Source of the DNA: a delta proteobacterium MLS_D
GTDB taxonomy: Bacteria; Desulfobacterota; Syntrophia; Syntrophales; UBA2210
Direction of reading: 5' to 3'
Length of the DNA stretch: 64,000 bases
Assembly (NCBI GenBank): GCA_002030015.1
Contig: LQBH01000035.1
Location: 51,979 to 115,978 of the forward strand
In this document: positions 29,670 to 39,411 of the stretch, piece after piece
How positions within the stretch are numbered: the first letter of the stretch is position 1
Layout: every line of letters starts with the position of its first letter
Translations under genes and position numbers: made by a program
The notes under the pieces: generated by a model
Databases searched by the model: none
Told to the model about the DNA's origin: nothing
What the model saw: only the letters and a program-made list of their open reading frames with translations

Positions 29670-32340
29670 GCCGTTCGTAGACTCTCATGTACTGCGCGAT
29701 CATGGTTCCCAGATCATATTTTTCCCGGACTTCCCGCATGATGCGCCTGATCTGCGGCTCACGCTCGATGGCGGGCCTTCGATGGAAGCGGAGGCTTTTT
29801 TCCATGCCGAAGAGCAGGCCGCCGGGATCGTAGTCCCTGAAAAGAAAACCATTCCCCACATCCTGGGGAGAACCTTCCGCCTTCAGCCGCAATTCTCTGA
29901 TCTTGTCATGGTAGCCCCCGGTGTCCCTGTTCGTGGCCGTGGCTCCGAAGAGGTTCCCCACCTGGTCGATCTGCCCGCAGGGCTCGTACAGGGACACGCC
30001 GAAAACATCGCTCGCGGCGGCGAAACCGAGCATGGACAGATCCTCCTGGTAGTGGTGGTAGGCGATTTTTCCTCCCGACACCCAGGCGATTCTTCCAAGG
30101 ATTTCCTCGTGTGTGCGGTCACCGCCGACTCCGTTAGCCACGATCGCCACTTGCGCGTCCGGATTTTCAATAACAAAACGAAGCAACACTTCTTCAAAGA
30201 GCATCACGCCTTTCTGCAGCGGGTCGAGTCGTGACGGCCAGTAGAATAAAATCGCCCCGGCATTCACGTTGAGACCGGTCCGGCGCTGGAATTCCAGGAG
30301 ATTTTCCCGTTTCGCCGCCAATACGTCCGTGTCTGGACCGTACTTCCTGGCGAGGTGGGGACAAAACTCGGGATACATCGTGCGGGACGGGGCGTTGGTG
30401 ATCGACACGACCGCCCCCACGGCGTACTTCGCCTTCACTTCATCACGGACGCTCTGCGGAATGACGGGCTGATCGATGAAATAATCATTCACCACTTCTT
30501 CGAGGAACCGGCTGCCAACAAAATTAACCATCGTGGCATTTTTGATAGCCGTTGCCTGGGCGTCGATGCAGCGCCGGCCCTGATCGTCCAGCAGGTACAG
30601 AAAGGGAACCAGTTCGTCTATCTCGATGCCGAACAGCATCTCCAGGGGAATGTGACCGGTGAAAATGTTGTGCACCGTGTGCAGAAGCGGAATGCCCCGG
30701 GATTTCACGTACGCCGAGACGGCTCCCCCGGCCATCCAGTCGTGAGTATGGACGATCAGCCGCCCCCGGCTCTTTCCCCGCACATCCTTTATAATGTGAT
30801 TTATTACTTCTTTCTGGAACTCGGCCGCGTTCCGGGCGGAATCGCCGGCGTAGGCGCCGGGCAGGTCGGCGAAGACGGAGGAACTGACAAGGTGAATCCT
30901 GTCTGTGTCGTGCTGATACCGCAAGGTGCGCCAGTCTTCCTCGTCGATACGGCTGTCCTCGCGGAACCGCTTCTTGAGATTCAGCATGGCCAGGTGTACG
31001 TCCACGTTCCGTTCATTCAGCCCCTCGCAGAGGGCGGAGACCACCTCGCCGAGGCCGCCGCTTTTCCCCGATATATAGGATGCCAGCGCCCCCATGTCTT
31101 CGGGCAGACGCCCGCTTTCGGGTGCGATGAGCAGCACCGCCGTGCGTTCCCGCCGTTTCAACACCTCGAAACGCCTGATGGCGACCTCAAAATCGTCGAT
31201 CTTGCGGGTAAGCACATGGGCCGCCTGGGTAATGGAACCGCCGTACGGGTTGAAATAGGAATGTACGGCGTGATCATCGCCGATCCGTTCGTGAAGGAAA
31301 TAAATATGATCGGACGTGGTCAGGTGCCGCCAGCGGGTCAGCAGCTCGCCGCCGGCGCGCCGTGCTTCTCCTTCCAGTTTTTCGATATTCCGGAACAGCT
31401 CGTACTGGGTCATGGTGCCCAGCCACCCGTGGGTGTCCCGCGATGCATCGGCCCAGGACGATGTCGAGAGGCCCGGAATATCAACGGGAGGACAGTCAAC
31501 GTTCTCGAACCGCTCGGCGATCTCCGTGGGATTGGCCATGACGATTGACGCATGGTCCGCGAAAGCCCGGGGAATCGCCTTCCAGAATTCGAAAATGCCG
31601 GTGTCTTCCCAGAGATGTTCCCCGATATGCTCGAAATCGTAGCCAAGAAGCACCACCGGTCCGTCTATACGGGCGATATTGGCGGCATATTCCTCCGGCG
31701 CAAGCGGCCGGTGGGTAAAACGGAAGGCAACGTCGTCACTCAGGTCCCTGTTGCGCGGAATGACGACGAGACCGTTTTCAACGGATTTGAATACGGAATC
31801 GGGTGTCAGAACCGCCCCGTCGCCATACATGTCCCGGCGCTGCTCGCACAGAATCGCCCGGTAACCCATGTCGTGAACGGCCGCGGCGATATTGTTGTTA
31901 TACATCAGTTCCGTGTTGCGAAAGGATGTGGGCTTGATCCCGAAGAGCTGCCGCATCAGGTCGCGGTGGAACGACACCTGGTCGCGGAATTCCTGCCGTT
32001 TCGGATCTTCGAAAAGCGACGTGAGCGAATGGTAGTACGTTTCGTCAAGGTATTCGACCCGCTCGCCTCCGCCGGCATCGAACAGGCGCTGCAGGGCCGT
32101 AATCACGTCGGGACTGTAAAGCTGCGCCTGCTCGAGGAAGGTTCCCGAGAAACTGAACGTCGCCTTGAACGATTCCTCGCCGGACACCATTTCTTCAAAG
32201 AGTCTCAGTGCGGGCAGATAACACTTCGATGCGACCTTTTGAAATACCTCGCGGTTCAGGTCCTCCCAGAGAAACTTGTCCCGTTCGGGGTGCAGGCGAA
32301 AGGGCTGGTGCAGCTGGAAGTACAAACAGACTAGCGACAT
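29644..32340 (-). CDS. GH57 alpha-amylase / GT5 glycogen synthase fusion
   Basis: The 898-residue protein joins two opposing activities. Residues ~1-390 are a GH57 glycosidase: HQPFR motif at 11-15, FRNTEL near 140 with the candidate nucleophile Glu144, and YDFEHIGEH at 234-242. From ~398 to the end it is a GT5 starch/glycogen synthase using ADP- or UDP-glucose. A GKSGGLGEVV loop (425-434) stands for the usual KTGGL, and SRLDPLQKG and a VSLYEPCGQ segment follow. The start at 32340 has a strong AAGGAGGAGG. It is last in the operon, 48 bases after the GT3-GT35 gene. No signal peptide: both halves act in the cytoplasm. Which glucan bonds the GH57 part cleaves, or whether it transfers, is unknown. 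Confidence 0.85.
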   Translation of the reverse strand: MSLVCLYFQLHQPFRLHPERDKFLWEDLNREVFQKVASKCYLPALRLFEEMVSGEESFKATFSFSGTFLEQAQLYSPDVITALQRLFDAGGGERVEYLDETYYHSLTSLFEDPKRQEFRDQVSFHRDLMRQLFGIKPTSFRNTELMYNNNIAAAVHDMGYRAILCEQRRDMYGDGAVLTPDSVFKSVENGLVVIPRNRDLSDDVAFRFTHRPLAPEEYAANIARIDGPVVLLGYDFEHIGEHLWEDTGIFEFWKAIPRAFADHASIVMANPTEIAERFENVDCPPVDIPGLSTSSWADASRDTHGWLGTMTQYELFRNIEKLEGEARRAGGELLTRWRHLTTSDHIYFLHERIGDDHAVHSYFNPYGGSITQAAHVLTRKIDDFEVAIRRFEVLKRRERTAVLLIAPESGRLPEDMGALASYISGKSGGLGEVVSALCEGLNERNVDVHLAMLNLKKRFREDSRIDEEDWRTLRYQHDTDRIHLVSSSVFADLPGAYAGDSARNAAEFQKEVINHIIKDVRGKSRGRLIVHTHDWMAGGAVSAYVKSRGIPLLHTVHNIFTGHIPLEMLFGIEIDELVPFLYLLDDQGRRCIDAQATAIKNATMVNFVGSRFLEEVVNDYFIDQPVIPQSVRDEVKAKYAVGAVVSITNAPSRTMYPEFCPHLARKYGPDTDVLAAKRENLLEFQRRTGLNVNAGAILFYWPSRLDPLQKGVMLFEEVLLRFVIENPDAQVAIVANGVGGDRTHEEILGRIAWVSGGKIAYHHYQEDLSMLGFAAASDVFGVSLYEPCGQIDQVGNLFGATATNRDTGGYHDKIRELRLKAEGSPQDVGNGFLFRDYDPGGLLFGMEKSLRFHRRPAIEREPQIRRIMREVREKYDLGTMIAQYMRVYERLNGDRPLV

Positions 32341-32388
32341 GTGAACCTCCTCCTTCAAACCCGCCGCCGACGGACGCGCGGCATGGGG

Positions 32389-35300
32389 CTAGGCCCAGTG
32401 GACCAGTCCCGGTTCCTGGTAGGTGAACAGGTCGGGATGCGTCGGCATGATACGAATACCGTAAACAAAAGTGCCTGATTTTTCGGCCCGGTACTCGCCT
32501 GAATATATGAGCGTTCCGTCGTCGGCGTCGACGCCTGTCTTGTTCATCGCCAGAACGGCCGCTTTGCGCAGAACGCCCCTTTCCCTGGATTCCATGATAA
32601 CCAGTTCCACCCGCACTTCCTCTTCCGAGAGCCGGCCCAGGTCGATGCCCGCCTCCACCTGGAACGATCCGCCCACATCAAGGCGGTCACCCGTGAAACC
32701 ACGCACCTTGTACCACCGGATGTGGTCCCGCGAAAACCGCGAGGATATTTTCTGTTTCCAGCCGGCCAGGGCCCGCGCCCGTTCGTATCCACGCGCTTTC
32801 AGGACCGCCGCGCGACGGGCCGCGGGCAGGTACATGGTTTCGTAATACTGCTTGACCATGCGGTGAGTGTTGAAACGGGGAACGAGGCTTTTGATGGACG
32901 ATTTCATCATGGCGAGCCATTTTTCCGGGTAACCGCCGCCATTCGTATCAAAAAAACAGGGCAGTACCGACGATTCGAGCACGTCGTAGAAAGAATCACT
33001 GTCGGCGGTGTTCTGCGTGTCCACGTTACTGTACTCCCTGCCGTCGCCGAAGGCCCAGCCGTTGTCGCCGTTGTAGGCTTCGTCCCACCAGCCGTCGAGA
33101 ATGCTCAGGTTCAACCCGCCGTTCACCACGACTTTCATGCCGCTCGTTCCGCTTGCTTCGCGCGGCCGCAGGGGATTGTTGAGCCAGACATCGACACCTT
33201 GAACCAGGCTTCGCGCCATTCCCAGATTATAATTCTCGATGAAAAAAATATTGTCGATGAACCGCTCGTCCCAGGTATAGGCGAACAACTGTTTCAGAAG
33301 CTCCTTGCCGGCCTCGTCGTTCGGGTGGGCTTTGCCCGCGAAAATAACCTGCACGGTTCTGCCGTTGTCGTTCAGCAGTCGAGACAGGCGGTCGCAATCC
33401 TCGAACAGCATGAGCGCCCGCTTGTAGGTGGCGAATCTCCGGGCAAAACCGATGATCAGGGCGCCGGGGTCGAGGCTTTCCGTTTTCCGCCGGACCAGGG
33501 ACCGGGGAATCCCCTGCCGCTCGCTCTGCGCCGTCAGGCTGCCTTTCACGTAATCAATCATTTTTGTCTTGAGATCCACGTGAGTCTGCCAGAGCACCTT
33601 GTCGGGAATCTCGTCCACCCGTTCCCAGCCCAAGGTTTCAAAATCCCCGGAATACCAGTCAATCCCCAGGTAGCGCTCGTAACATTCCTTCATCGCGGGC
33701 GCCACCCATGACTGCATGTGCACACCGTTGGTGACGGCCTTCACGGGCACTTCATCCTCGTCGAATCCCGACCATACCTTTTTCCACATTTTCCGCGCGA
33801 CCTGACCGTGCAGTTCGCTCACGGCATTTGAGGCGCAGCACAGATTGAAAGCAAGTACGGGCATGAAAAAAGGTTTGCCCGAACCCGGTTCGTCCCGGCC
33901 GAGCTGCCAGAAGGTGTCCCAGGAAATTCCCAGCTCCTCGGCGTATTCGGAAAAATAATTTTTCATGAGCGATTCTTCGAACCGTTCATTGGCCGCTTCG
34001 ACGGGACTGTGGGTAGTAAATATGGAACTCGCCCGCACAACCTCCCGCGCTTCGTGAAAGGTCAGCCCCTTTTTTTCCATGAGACCCCTGATTCGCTCGA
34101 GCAACAGAAAGGCCGAGTGTCCCTCGTTAAGATGAAAAACGGCCGGCCGTATTCCCAGCTTTTCCAGCAACCGCACGCCGCCGATGCCCAGCATGATTTC
34201 CTGTTCGATGCGAAGCCGCTGGTCGGCGCCGTAGAGGCGCGACGTGATGGCCATGTCCTGGCTGTTATTTTCGGGAATGGCCGTGTCGAGCAGGTATAGT
34301 TGCACCGTGCCCACGGTAACATGCCAGGCCTGGGCGTACAGTTTCCGCCCGGGCAGGTCGACATGAATTTTGATCGCCTCGTCGGGCCTGCCCCCGTTTG
34401 CACAGATGCTCACGGGCATGCGTGAAAAATCATTGTCCGGGTAGAGTGCGTCCTGGTTGCCCTCGCCGTCAAGCATCTGTGAAAAATAGCCGTTCTTGTA
34501 CAGCAGTCCCACGCCGACGAGAGGGAAATGAAGATTGGCCGAAGATTTCAGATGATCCCCCGAAAGCACGCCGAGACCGCCCGAATATATGGGCAGGCTC
34601 TCGTGCAGGCCGTATTCCGTCGAAAAATAGGCGACGGGTGTTTTTGCCGTGATAAGCGCATCGTCGTTCCCAAACGAACGGTCGGCGGTGCCGATGTCGT
34701 CAAGCAGGGTCAATACCCGCCGGTAAAGCCGAAGATAGGTCTCGTTTTCCGCCATTTCCGCCAGCCGGTCTTCCCTGACCCGCTCCAGCAACTCCACGGG
34801 ATTGTGGCCGAGATCGACCCACAGGCGGGGATCCAATCGGGCAAAAAGTTCTTCTATTTCGGGGGTCCATGTCCAGGTGAGATCGTAGGCAATCTCCCTG
34901 AGACGGCCAAGCGGATCAGGCATCGGGACGGCGACGCTGAAATTCCGGTACCGGGGCTGCAGAGAATCAGTGCCCGCATACGTCACCTCTCGACCCGTGC
35001 CGCTGGTATCGAGACCGTGCAGACGTTTGTCCGCCGTCGCGACGGCCTCGTTGTATGCTTCGCCGTAGTGATCGTACAGAACCGCCCAGTCGGCCCGTGC
35101 TGCGATAAATCGGGCCCTGTTCCGCCGGCGCCGTTTCTCTTCGGGCGTCCAGTCCAGGACGCGGAGAAAGCATTCCTTGAGCTCCGCGACGCAGCTTTCC
35201 CGGCTCTTGCCCTGAAAATCAAGCACGAACACACCGTCGGCGGGTATGTCCTCCTGCCGTCGCACCCAGGCTCCAAAACCGGCGCGATCCGTGGTCACCA

Positions 35301-36672
35301 CCGGAAGACAGCGCGCCGCGCCGTCCAGCGGCGTGTATCCCCACGGCTCATACCGGGAGAGAAACACTCCCAGGTCGCAGGCACCGAGTACGTCGTCATA
35401 CGTGAGATTCACAATACCGTCGTACCCGTCGAGATAAACGGGCATACAAATCACATGAACCGCGTCGCCGGGATCGTTCAGAAGATTAAGAGCGTTGCAC
35501 GCATTCCAGACGGGATCATGCTGGGGATCGGAAAGCTGGTGAGTGCAGATGCGGGCGACGCCGGACGGGACAACATGCTCTTCCCCTCGAATAATGCGGG
35601 ATGTTTCATTCGCAATCCCCCGGTGAGCACCGAGGATGCCCAGTAAGGCGACCACCTTTCTGCCGGTCGAATCATTGCGCAGGTCGTCATTGACGCCCTT
35701 CAGCGATTCCAGGAACAGGTCAATTCCCTTGCCCCGAAAATCGTATCGTCCCGATGTGAAAAAAATATCGGTCCTGTCGACGGGCAGTTCCGTACGCAGG
35801 AACTTCGACGCGAAATCAAGCACCGTCAGACGGCGCGGGTCGTTGCCGGCCGTTTCGTCGAAACATTCAGGAACATCATCAATGGTAATACCATTGGGAA
35901 GGATCACCCGGGGAGTGCGCCCCAGGATGCGGGTCACTTCTTCCGCCGTCACCTCGCTCACGGCGGAGAGGCAGTCGGCCTGCGCCGCGGCGGCCGTCTC
36001 GATGGAATGCCGCGCGCTGACCTTCAACCGCGATGCCAGATCGGCGGTAACAGCGGCGCCCGGATCCTCCGGCAGGTCGTCGCCCGCGTCGGCGATCGCC
36101 CTGCCCAGAACCGTGGCGTGAGCGGTAAAAACCGTTGCGATTTCGGGAACATTTCGGTTGAGGTAGAGAAGTCCCGCCGCTGTTGTCCAGTCATGAAAAT
36201 GGGCCACGAACACCTCGTGATGCCGTAGCAGCCGTTCATAAACAATTTCAACAATTTCGGCCGCCGCCGTCGCGAACAATACCTGTTCAATGTAGTCCGG
36301 ACCTCCCGCCATGGAATCGACGCCGTAGTTCTGCCAGAGCCCGAAAAGCAACCTGTCCGTGTCGTATTTTCCGTTGTGGCTCACCAGGATGGTCCGGGGA
36401 TTGCCGGGAACATCCCGCCAGCGACCGCACCGGCAGGACAGGTTTCTCGCCCCCGCGTCGAACCTGACGTCGTCCCAGAGGTCTTCGTCGGTCTCCTCGA
36501 AATCCGTGTTGTTTCCCAGGTCGGGACCGATAAGAAAATAGCCGTCTTTGAACCGATCGACGGCACGGGCGGCCTTCCCCCCGAGAACCCGGTGAATGCC
36601 GCCCACCCTGTTGCAGGTTTCCCAGCTCAATTCAAAAAGGCAATCAGCCGATATATCAATCGTTTTGTTCAT
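32389..36672 (-). CDS. GT3 glycogen synthase / GT35 alpha-glucan phosphorylase fusion
   Basis: The 1427-residue protein is a second fusion of opposing activities. Residues ~1-560 are a GT3 (animal/yeast and Bacteroidetes-type) glycogen synthase, with ELSWETCNRVGGIH near the start, FTAHATVLGR, and the EPWGYTPLD acid segment near 442. Residues ~576-1330 are a GT35 phosphorylase of the DUF3417-containing type: VAYFSTEYGLHES, IYSGGLGVLSGDHLK, KAVTNGVHMQSW, RFATYKRA and the PLP-lysine motif EASGTSGMK near residue 1180. A beta-rich tail follows. ATG 36672 was chosen over 36684 because of the GCGAGG spacing. It would make a glucan from nucleotide sugar and release glucose-1-phosphate from it. Confidence 0.88.
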   Translation of the reverse strand: MNKTIDISADCLFELSWETCNRVGGIHRVLGGKAARAVDRFKDGYFLIGPDLGNNTDFEETDEDLWDDVRFDAGARNLSCRCGRWRDVPGNPRTILVSHNGKYDTDRLLFGLWQNYGVDSMAGGPDYIEQVLFATAAAEIVEIVYERLLRHHEVFVAHFHDWTTAAGLLYLNRNVPEIATVFTAHATVLGRAIADAGDDLPEDPGAAVTADLASRLKVSARHSIETAAAAQADCLSAVSEVTAEEVTRILGRTPRVILPNGITIDDVPECFDETAGNDPRRLTVLDFASKFLRTELPVDRTDIFFTSGRYDFRGKGIDLFLESLKGVNDDLRNDSTGRKVVALLGILGAHRGIANETSRIIRGEEHVVPSGVARICTHQLSDPQHDPVWNACNALNLLNDPGDAVHVICMPVYLDGYDGIVNLTYDDVLGACDLGVFLSRYEPWGYTPLDGAARCLPVVTTDRAGFGAWVRRQEDIPADGVFVLDFQGKSRESCVAELKECFLRVLDWTPEEKRRRRNRARFIAARADWAVLYDHYGEAYNEAVATADKRLHGLDTSGTGREVTYAGTDSLQPRYRNFSVAVPMPDPLGRLREIAYDLTWTWTPEIEELFARLDPRLWVDLGHNPVELLERVREDRLAEMAENETYLRLYRRVLTLLDDIGTADRSFGNDDALITAKTPVAYFSTEYGLHESLPIYSGGLGVLSGDHLKSSANLHFPLVGVGLLYKNGYFSQMLDGEGNQDALYPDNDFSRMPVSICANGGRPDEAIKIHVDLPGRKLYAQAWHVTVGTVQLYLLDTAIPENNSQDMAITSRLYGADQRLRIEQEIMLGIGGVRLLEKLGIRPAVFHLNEGHSAFLLLERIRGLMEKKGLTFHEAREVVRASSIFTTHSPVEAANERFEESLMKNYFSEYAEELGISWDTFWQLGRDEPGSGKPFFMPVLAFNLCCASNAVSELHGQVARKMWKKVWSGFDEDEVPVKAVTNGVHMQSWVAPAMKECYERYLGIDWYSGDFETLGWERVDEIPDKVLWQTHVDLKTKMIDYVKGSLTAQSERQGIPRSLVRRKTESLDPGALIIGFARRFATYKRALMLFEDCDRLSRLLNDNGRTVQVIFAGKAHPNDEAGKELLKQLFAYTWDERFIDNIFFIENYNLGMARSLVQGVDVWLNNPLRPREASGTSGMKVVVNGGLNLSILDGWWDEAYNGDNGWAFGDGREYSNVDTQNTADSDSFYDVLESSVLPCFFDTNGGGYPEKWLAMMKSSIKSLVPRFNTHRMVKQYYETMYLPAARRAAVLKARGYERARALAGWKQKISSRFSRDHIRWYKVRGFTGDRLDVGGSFQVEAGIDLGRLSEEEVRVELVIMESRERGVLRKAAVLAMNKTGVDADDGTLIYSGEYRAEKSGTFVYGIRIMPTHPDLFTYQEPGLVHWA

Positions 36673-36717
36673 CGTACCTCGCATACCTCGTTCTCTTTCT
36701 TCGTGCCGTTTTCCGCT

Positions 36718-37983
36718 TTACCCGCCGTTCCGGAGAAGGGACGTTTCACCTGCACGGTCCGCCGCCCGGCGGTAACATTCAAGCACCGACGCCGCCTGGC
36801 GTGACCAGGTCAACTCCTTCATGTCTTCGAGACCGTCCCGAACGATCCTCCGGCGCCGGTCATCGTCCCCCAGAATGTCCAGTATTGCCCGCGCCATGCA
36901 TTCTGTATCCTCCGGATCCACGCAAGGACAGCTTTGCAACACTTCCGCAACCCCCGCATTCGCCGACAGAATAACGGGAACGCCCTGGCTGATGGCTTCG
37001 AGCGCCGTTATTCCGAAGGGTTCAGAATCGCTCGGCATAACGTAGAGGTCGCTTTGCGCGAAGGCTTCCGTCACATCCGCGCCTTCCAGAAATCCCGTAA
37101 AAAGACACCGGTCGGCAATGCCTGCCGCGGCAGCTCGCTCCTTCATCACCCCGATCATGTCTCCGGTTCCGGCTATCAGAAAACGCACCGACGGATCTTC
37201 CTCCGCAACCAGCAGAGCCGCCTCGAGAAACCGCTCCGGCCCTTTCTGAAACGTTATTCTGCCGAGAAAAAGAACAGTTTTCTCCCCTGTCGGCTCCTGC
37301 ACGTCCCTCCGCGGGGCCGGCGGCAGCTGGAGCGCTGCGTTGTGAACGACCGTGATGCGCTCACCCGGTATGCCGTATTGATCAATTATTTTTTGTTTCG
37401 TGTAGTCACTGACGGCGATGATCTCATCCGCCTCGAGCATGCCGAAACGCTCCACTCCGTAAATGTATTCGTTGATCCGCAACGGGCTCCGGTCCGATTC
37501 AAGGGAGTGTATGTGCACGACCAGGGGTCGTCCCGTTTCCTCGCGGGCCGCCATGCCGGCGGGAATCGTCATCCAGTCGTGGACGGCGATGACGTCGAAA
37601 CATTCCGCCCGGGCAATGGCACGTGCGCACCGGGCGTACCGGACTACCTCGTCGTACATGTCACTGCCGTACCGGTCGTCGCCACATTCCGACAGCCGCT
37701 CCCGGTAATCACCCGCCGTCATGTAGGGTGCAAGCAACACACCTGCGGGACGTTCCAGTATTCCAGGCGTTTCCCGTAATGCTTCGGAACTTTCATCGAC
37801 GGGTAACACCAATCCGTCGATGATCCTGAGGTTCGGCGGTGACGCGGGTCCCTCCGCGCCCGGCGCCACGAAAACGATCTCCGCTCCGTTCGCCAGGAGC
37901 CCTTCCGCCAGCCCGCGGCAGGCTGTCCCCAGGCCGCCGCTTATGGCTGGAGGAAATTCCCATCCGAACATCACTATTTTCAT
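36718..37983 (-). CDS. GT4-family glycosyltransferase
   Basis: The 421-residue protein has the GT-B two-domain form. The N-terminal domain begins MKIVMFGWEFPPAISGGLGTACRGLAEGL, an opening shared with glycogen synthases and related GT4 enzymes, and carries VHIHSLESDR and IAVSDYTKQKI. The C-terminal domain has LFLGRITFQKGPERFLEAA and the EX7E-type PSDSEPFGITALEA. It probably transfers glucose from a nucleotide sugar, perhaps priming or extending an alpha-glucan, given that it sits between the DHH gene (26 bases upstream) and the GT3-GT35 fusion (45 bases downstream). Donor and acceptor are inferred. Confidence 0.8.
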   Translation of the reverse strand: MKIVMFGWEFPPAISGGLGTACRGLAEGLLANGAEIVFVAPGAEGPASPPNLRIIDGLVLPVDESSEALRETPGILERPAGVLLAPYMTAGDYRERLSECGDDRYGSDMYDEVVRYARCARAIARAECFDVIAVHDWMTIPAGMAAREETGRPLVVHIHSLESDRSPLRINEYIYGVERFGMLEADEIIAVSDYTKQKIIDQYGIPGERITVVHNAALQLPPAPRRDVQEPTGEKTVLFLGRITFQKGPERFLEAALLVAEEDPSVRFLIAGTGDMIGVMKERAAAAGIADRCLFTGFLEGADVTEAFAQSDLYVMPSDSEPFGITALEAISQGVPVILSANAGVAEVLQSCPCVDPEDTECMARAILDILGDDDRRRRIVRDGLEDMKELTWSRQAASVLECYRRAADRAGETSLLRNGG

Positions 37984-38009
37984 AACAGCCCCCCTGTGTT
38001 CGTTCCCCG

Positions 38010-39068
38010 TTACGACTGCTCCTGGTTGCGGGCCGCGAAGAGCGGTTTTCCGGTCACATCACCCACACCGACTACTTTCAACAGACGTTCCGCCACCCGT
38101 TCCCGAACCGCTTTCCGTTCTTCCGGCGACATACCGGCGAGCGAAACCTTGCCACCCGCGGCCCGCTCATGACCGCCGCCCGTCCCCAGCCCGCGCAATA
38201 TACGCAGGGCGATCTTGCCGGCCCACCAGCCCTTCCGGGATGTACGAACGGAAAGGATCAACTCGTCCCGGTACTCCCCCATGGCCAGCACCCACCGGAT
38301 CGCCTCCATGCGAAGAAGAAAGTCGGCCATCTCGGCGGGAATATCGGGGTTGCCGATCTTGCCCAGGTCCGTCACGATAACGTTCTGGTACACCACGCAA
38401 CTTTCGATCGCTTCGACATATTTAAGATAATACGTTTTTGGAACGGGCGGGTTTTCGATTGCCGCCAGCGTGCGCGGCGCCACGCGGGGAGCGAGAAAGT
38501 TGAAAGTTTCGAGATCGGCCTTCGTAACGGAACGTGAAAATCCACCCGTGTCTGTTTTCAACCCGTAGAAAAGGGCCGTCGCCAGCCGTTTGTCCACGGG
38601 AATTTCGAGTTCCCGCAGGTATTCCGTCAGAATGGTCGAGGAGCTTCCGTACCCGGGTCGTACATCGTAAAAGTCGCATTTCTTCGTCGCCGTCTTGAGA
38701 GGATGGTGATCGATGACCACGTGGGGACAAACGGCTCGTGGAATATCATTATTACCCGTCCGCGGCTGACTGTCGATCAGGCAAACCAGTGAAAAATCAC
38801 GGAAAGAAATGTCTTTTATGCTTGTCATCTCGATTTTAAGCCGGCGCATCATCTGCCGGTTCTCGGCCCTTCCCACGATACCACCGTAGGCGATGAAAAC
38901 TTTACGCTTGGGCTTCTGAAGAAAAAAAATTACTTTCAGGGCCTGGGCCGCGGCCATGGCATCGGGATCGGGATTGTTGTGACACACGATGAGAATAGAA
39001 CGTTTACCCGACGCGAGGTCAAGCAGCTTTCGGGCGGGATGCTCCACGATATCCTGGTTCGCGTTCAT
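38010..39068 (-). CDS. DHH-DHHA1 phosphoesterase (NrnA/DhhP-like)
   Basis: The 352-residue protein has the DHH domain with NNPDPDA near 31-37, DSQPRTGNN near 99, and the DHH motif in VIDHHPLK at 120-122, then a C-terminal DHHA1 domain with the GTGGGHERAAGG motif near 295. Such two-domain enzymes cleave short oligonucleotides (NrnA: nanoRNA, pAp, pApA) or c-di-AMP itself (DhhP type). Which one cannot be settled from sequence. It heads the glucan operon and is divergent from a diadenylate cyclase, which makes c-di-AMP or pApA a strong candidate substrate. Manganese is the expected metal. Confidence 0.82.
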   Translation of the reverse strand: MNANQDIVEHPARKLLDLASGKRSILIVCHNNPDPDAMAAAQALKVIFFLQKPKRKVFIAYGGIVGRAENRQMMRRLKIEMTSIKDISFRDFSLVCLIDSQPRTGNNDIPRAVCPHVVIDHHPLKTATKKCDFYDVRPGYGSSSTILTEYLRELEIPVDKRLATALFYGLKTDTGGFSRSVTKADLETFNFLAPRVAPRTLAAIENPPVPKTYYLKYVEAIESCVVYQNVIVTDLGKIGNPDIPAEMADFLLRMEAIRWVLAMGEYRDELILSVRTSRKGWWAGKIALRILRGLGTGGGHERAAGGKVSLAGMSPEERKAVRERVAERLLKVVGVGDVTGKPLFAARNQEQS

Positions 39069-39411
39069 ACGTCTGCTTCCTTTGTTTGTTGACGCCGACA
39101 GTCCATCTTTTTTCTCACGGGTTCATGCGCGGCTTCAGCGGGCTACCGGGACCGCATGTGGTGCGGGACCTATAAGTGGTGGGCGCGGGCATTCGGGGAG
39201 GTGTTCCCCGTGTCCGGCGCGGGACCGCGTTTTCGAACCCGCGCCGCCGGGCAGGGTGCCCTGAAGCGGACGTGTCGACGGCCTCCGCGAAGGCCCGGTG
39301 AACGGCGAGCATGCATTGTGTGTAACTATCACACCGGTTTACTCTTTTTTTATTTGTCAACCCGACAGCACTGTTGCATACTATAGCTCGAAGCGGAAAA
39401 GAGAGTCAATC
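39069..39411. other. Divergent promoter region between the DHH gene and the diadenylate cyclase
   Basis: About 340 bases with no gene. On the right is the cyclase promoter (39354-39384). In the middle are two hairpins: GGGGA-GGTGT-TCCCC around 39195-39209 and an 8-bp perfect stem GGCGCGGG/CCCGCGCC (39216-39223 with 39238-39245). I found no convincing minus-strand promoter for the DHH-glucan operon. Confidence 0.5.
39354..39384 (+). promoter_or_regulatory. Predicted promoter of the diadenylate cyclase gene
   Basis: TTGTCA (39354-39359) is followed by TACTAT (39379-39384, 19-base spacer) or CATACT (39377-39382, 17-base spacer), 27 bases before the ATG. Sequence match only. Confidence 0.45.

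Noticed and set aside
39216..39245. Hairpin GGCGCGGG/CCCGCGCC as a terminator
   Set aside because: It lies between divergent genes, upstream of both, so it terminates nothing obvious; it could only be a leader structure of the minus-strand operon.
39315..39333. CRP-like site TGTGTGTAACTATCACA upstream of the cyclase promoter
   Set aside because: The half-sites TGTG and TCACA are spaced by one base too many or too few for a Crp site, and the left half does not match TGTGA. Not enough to call.
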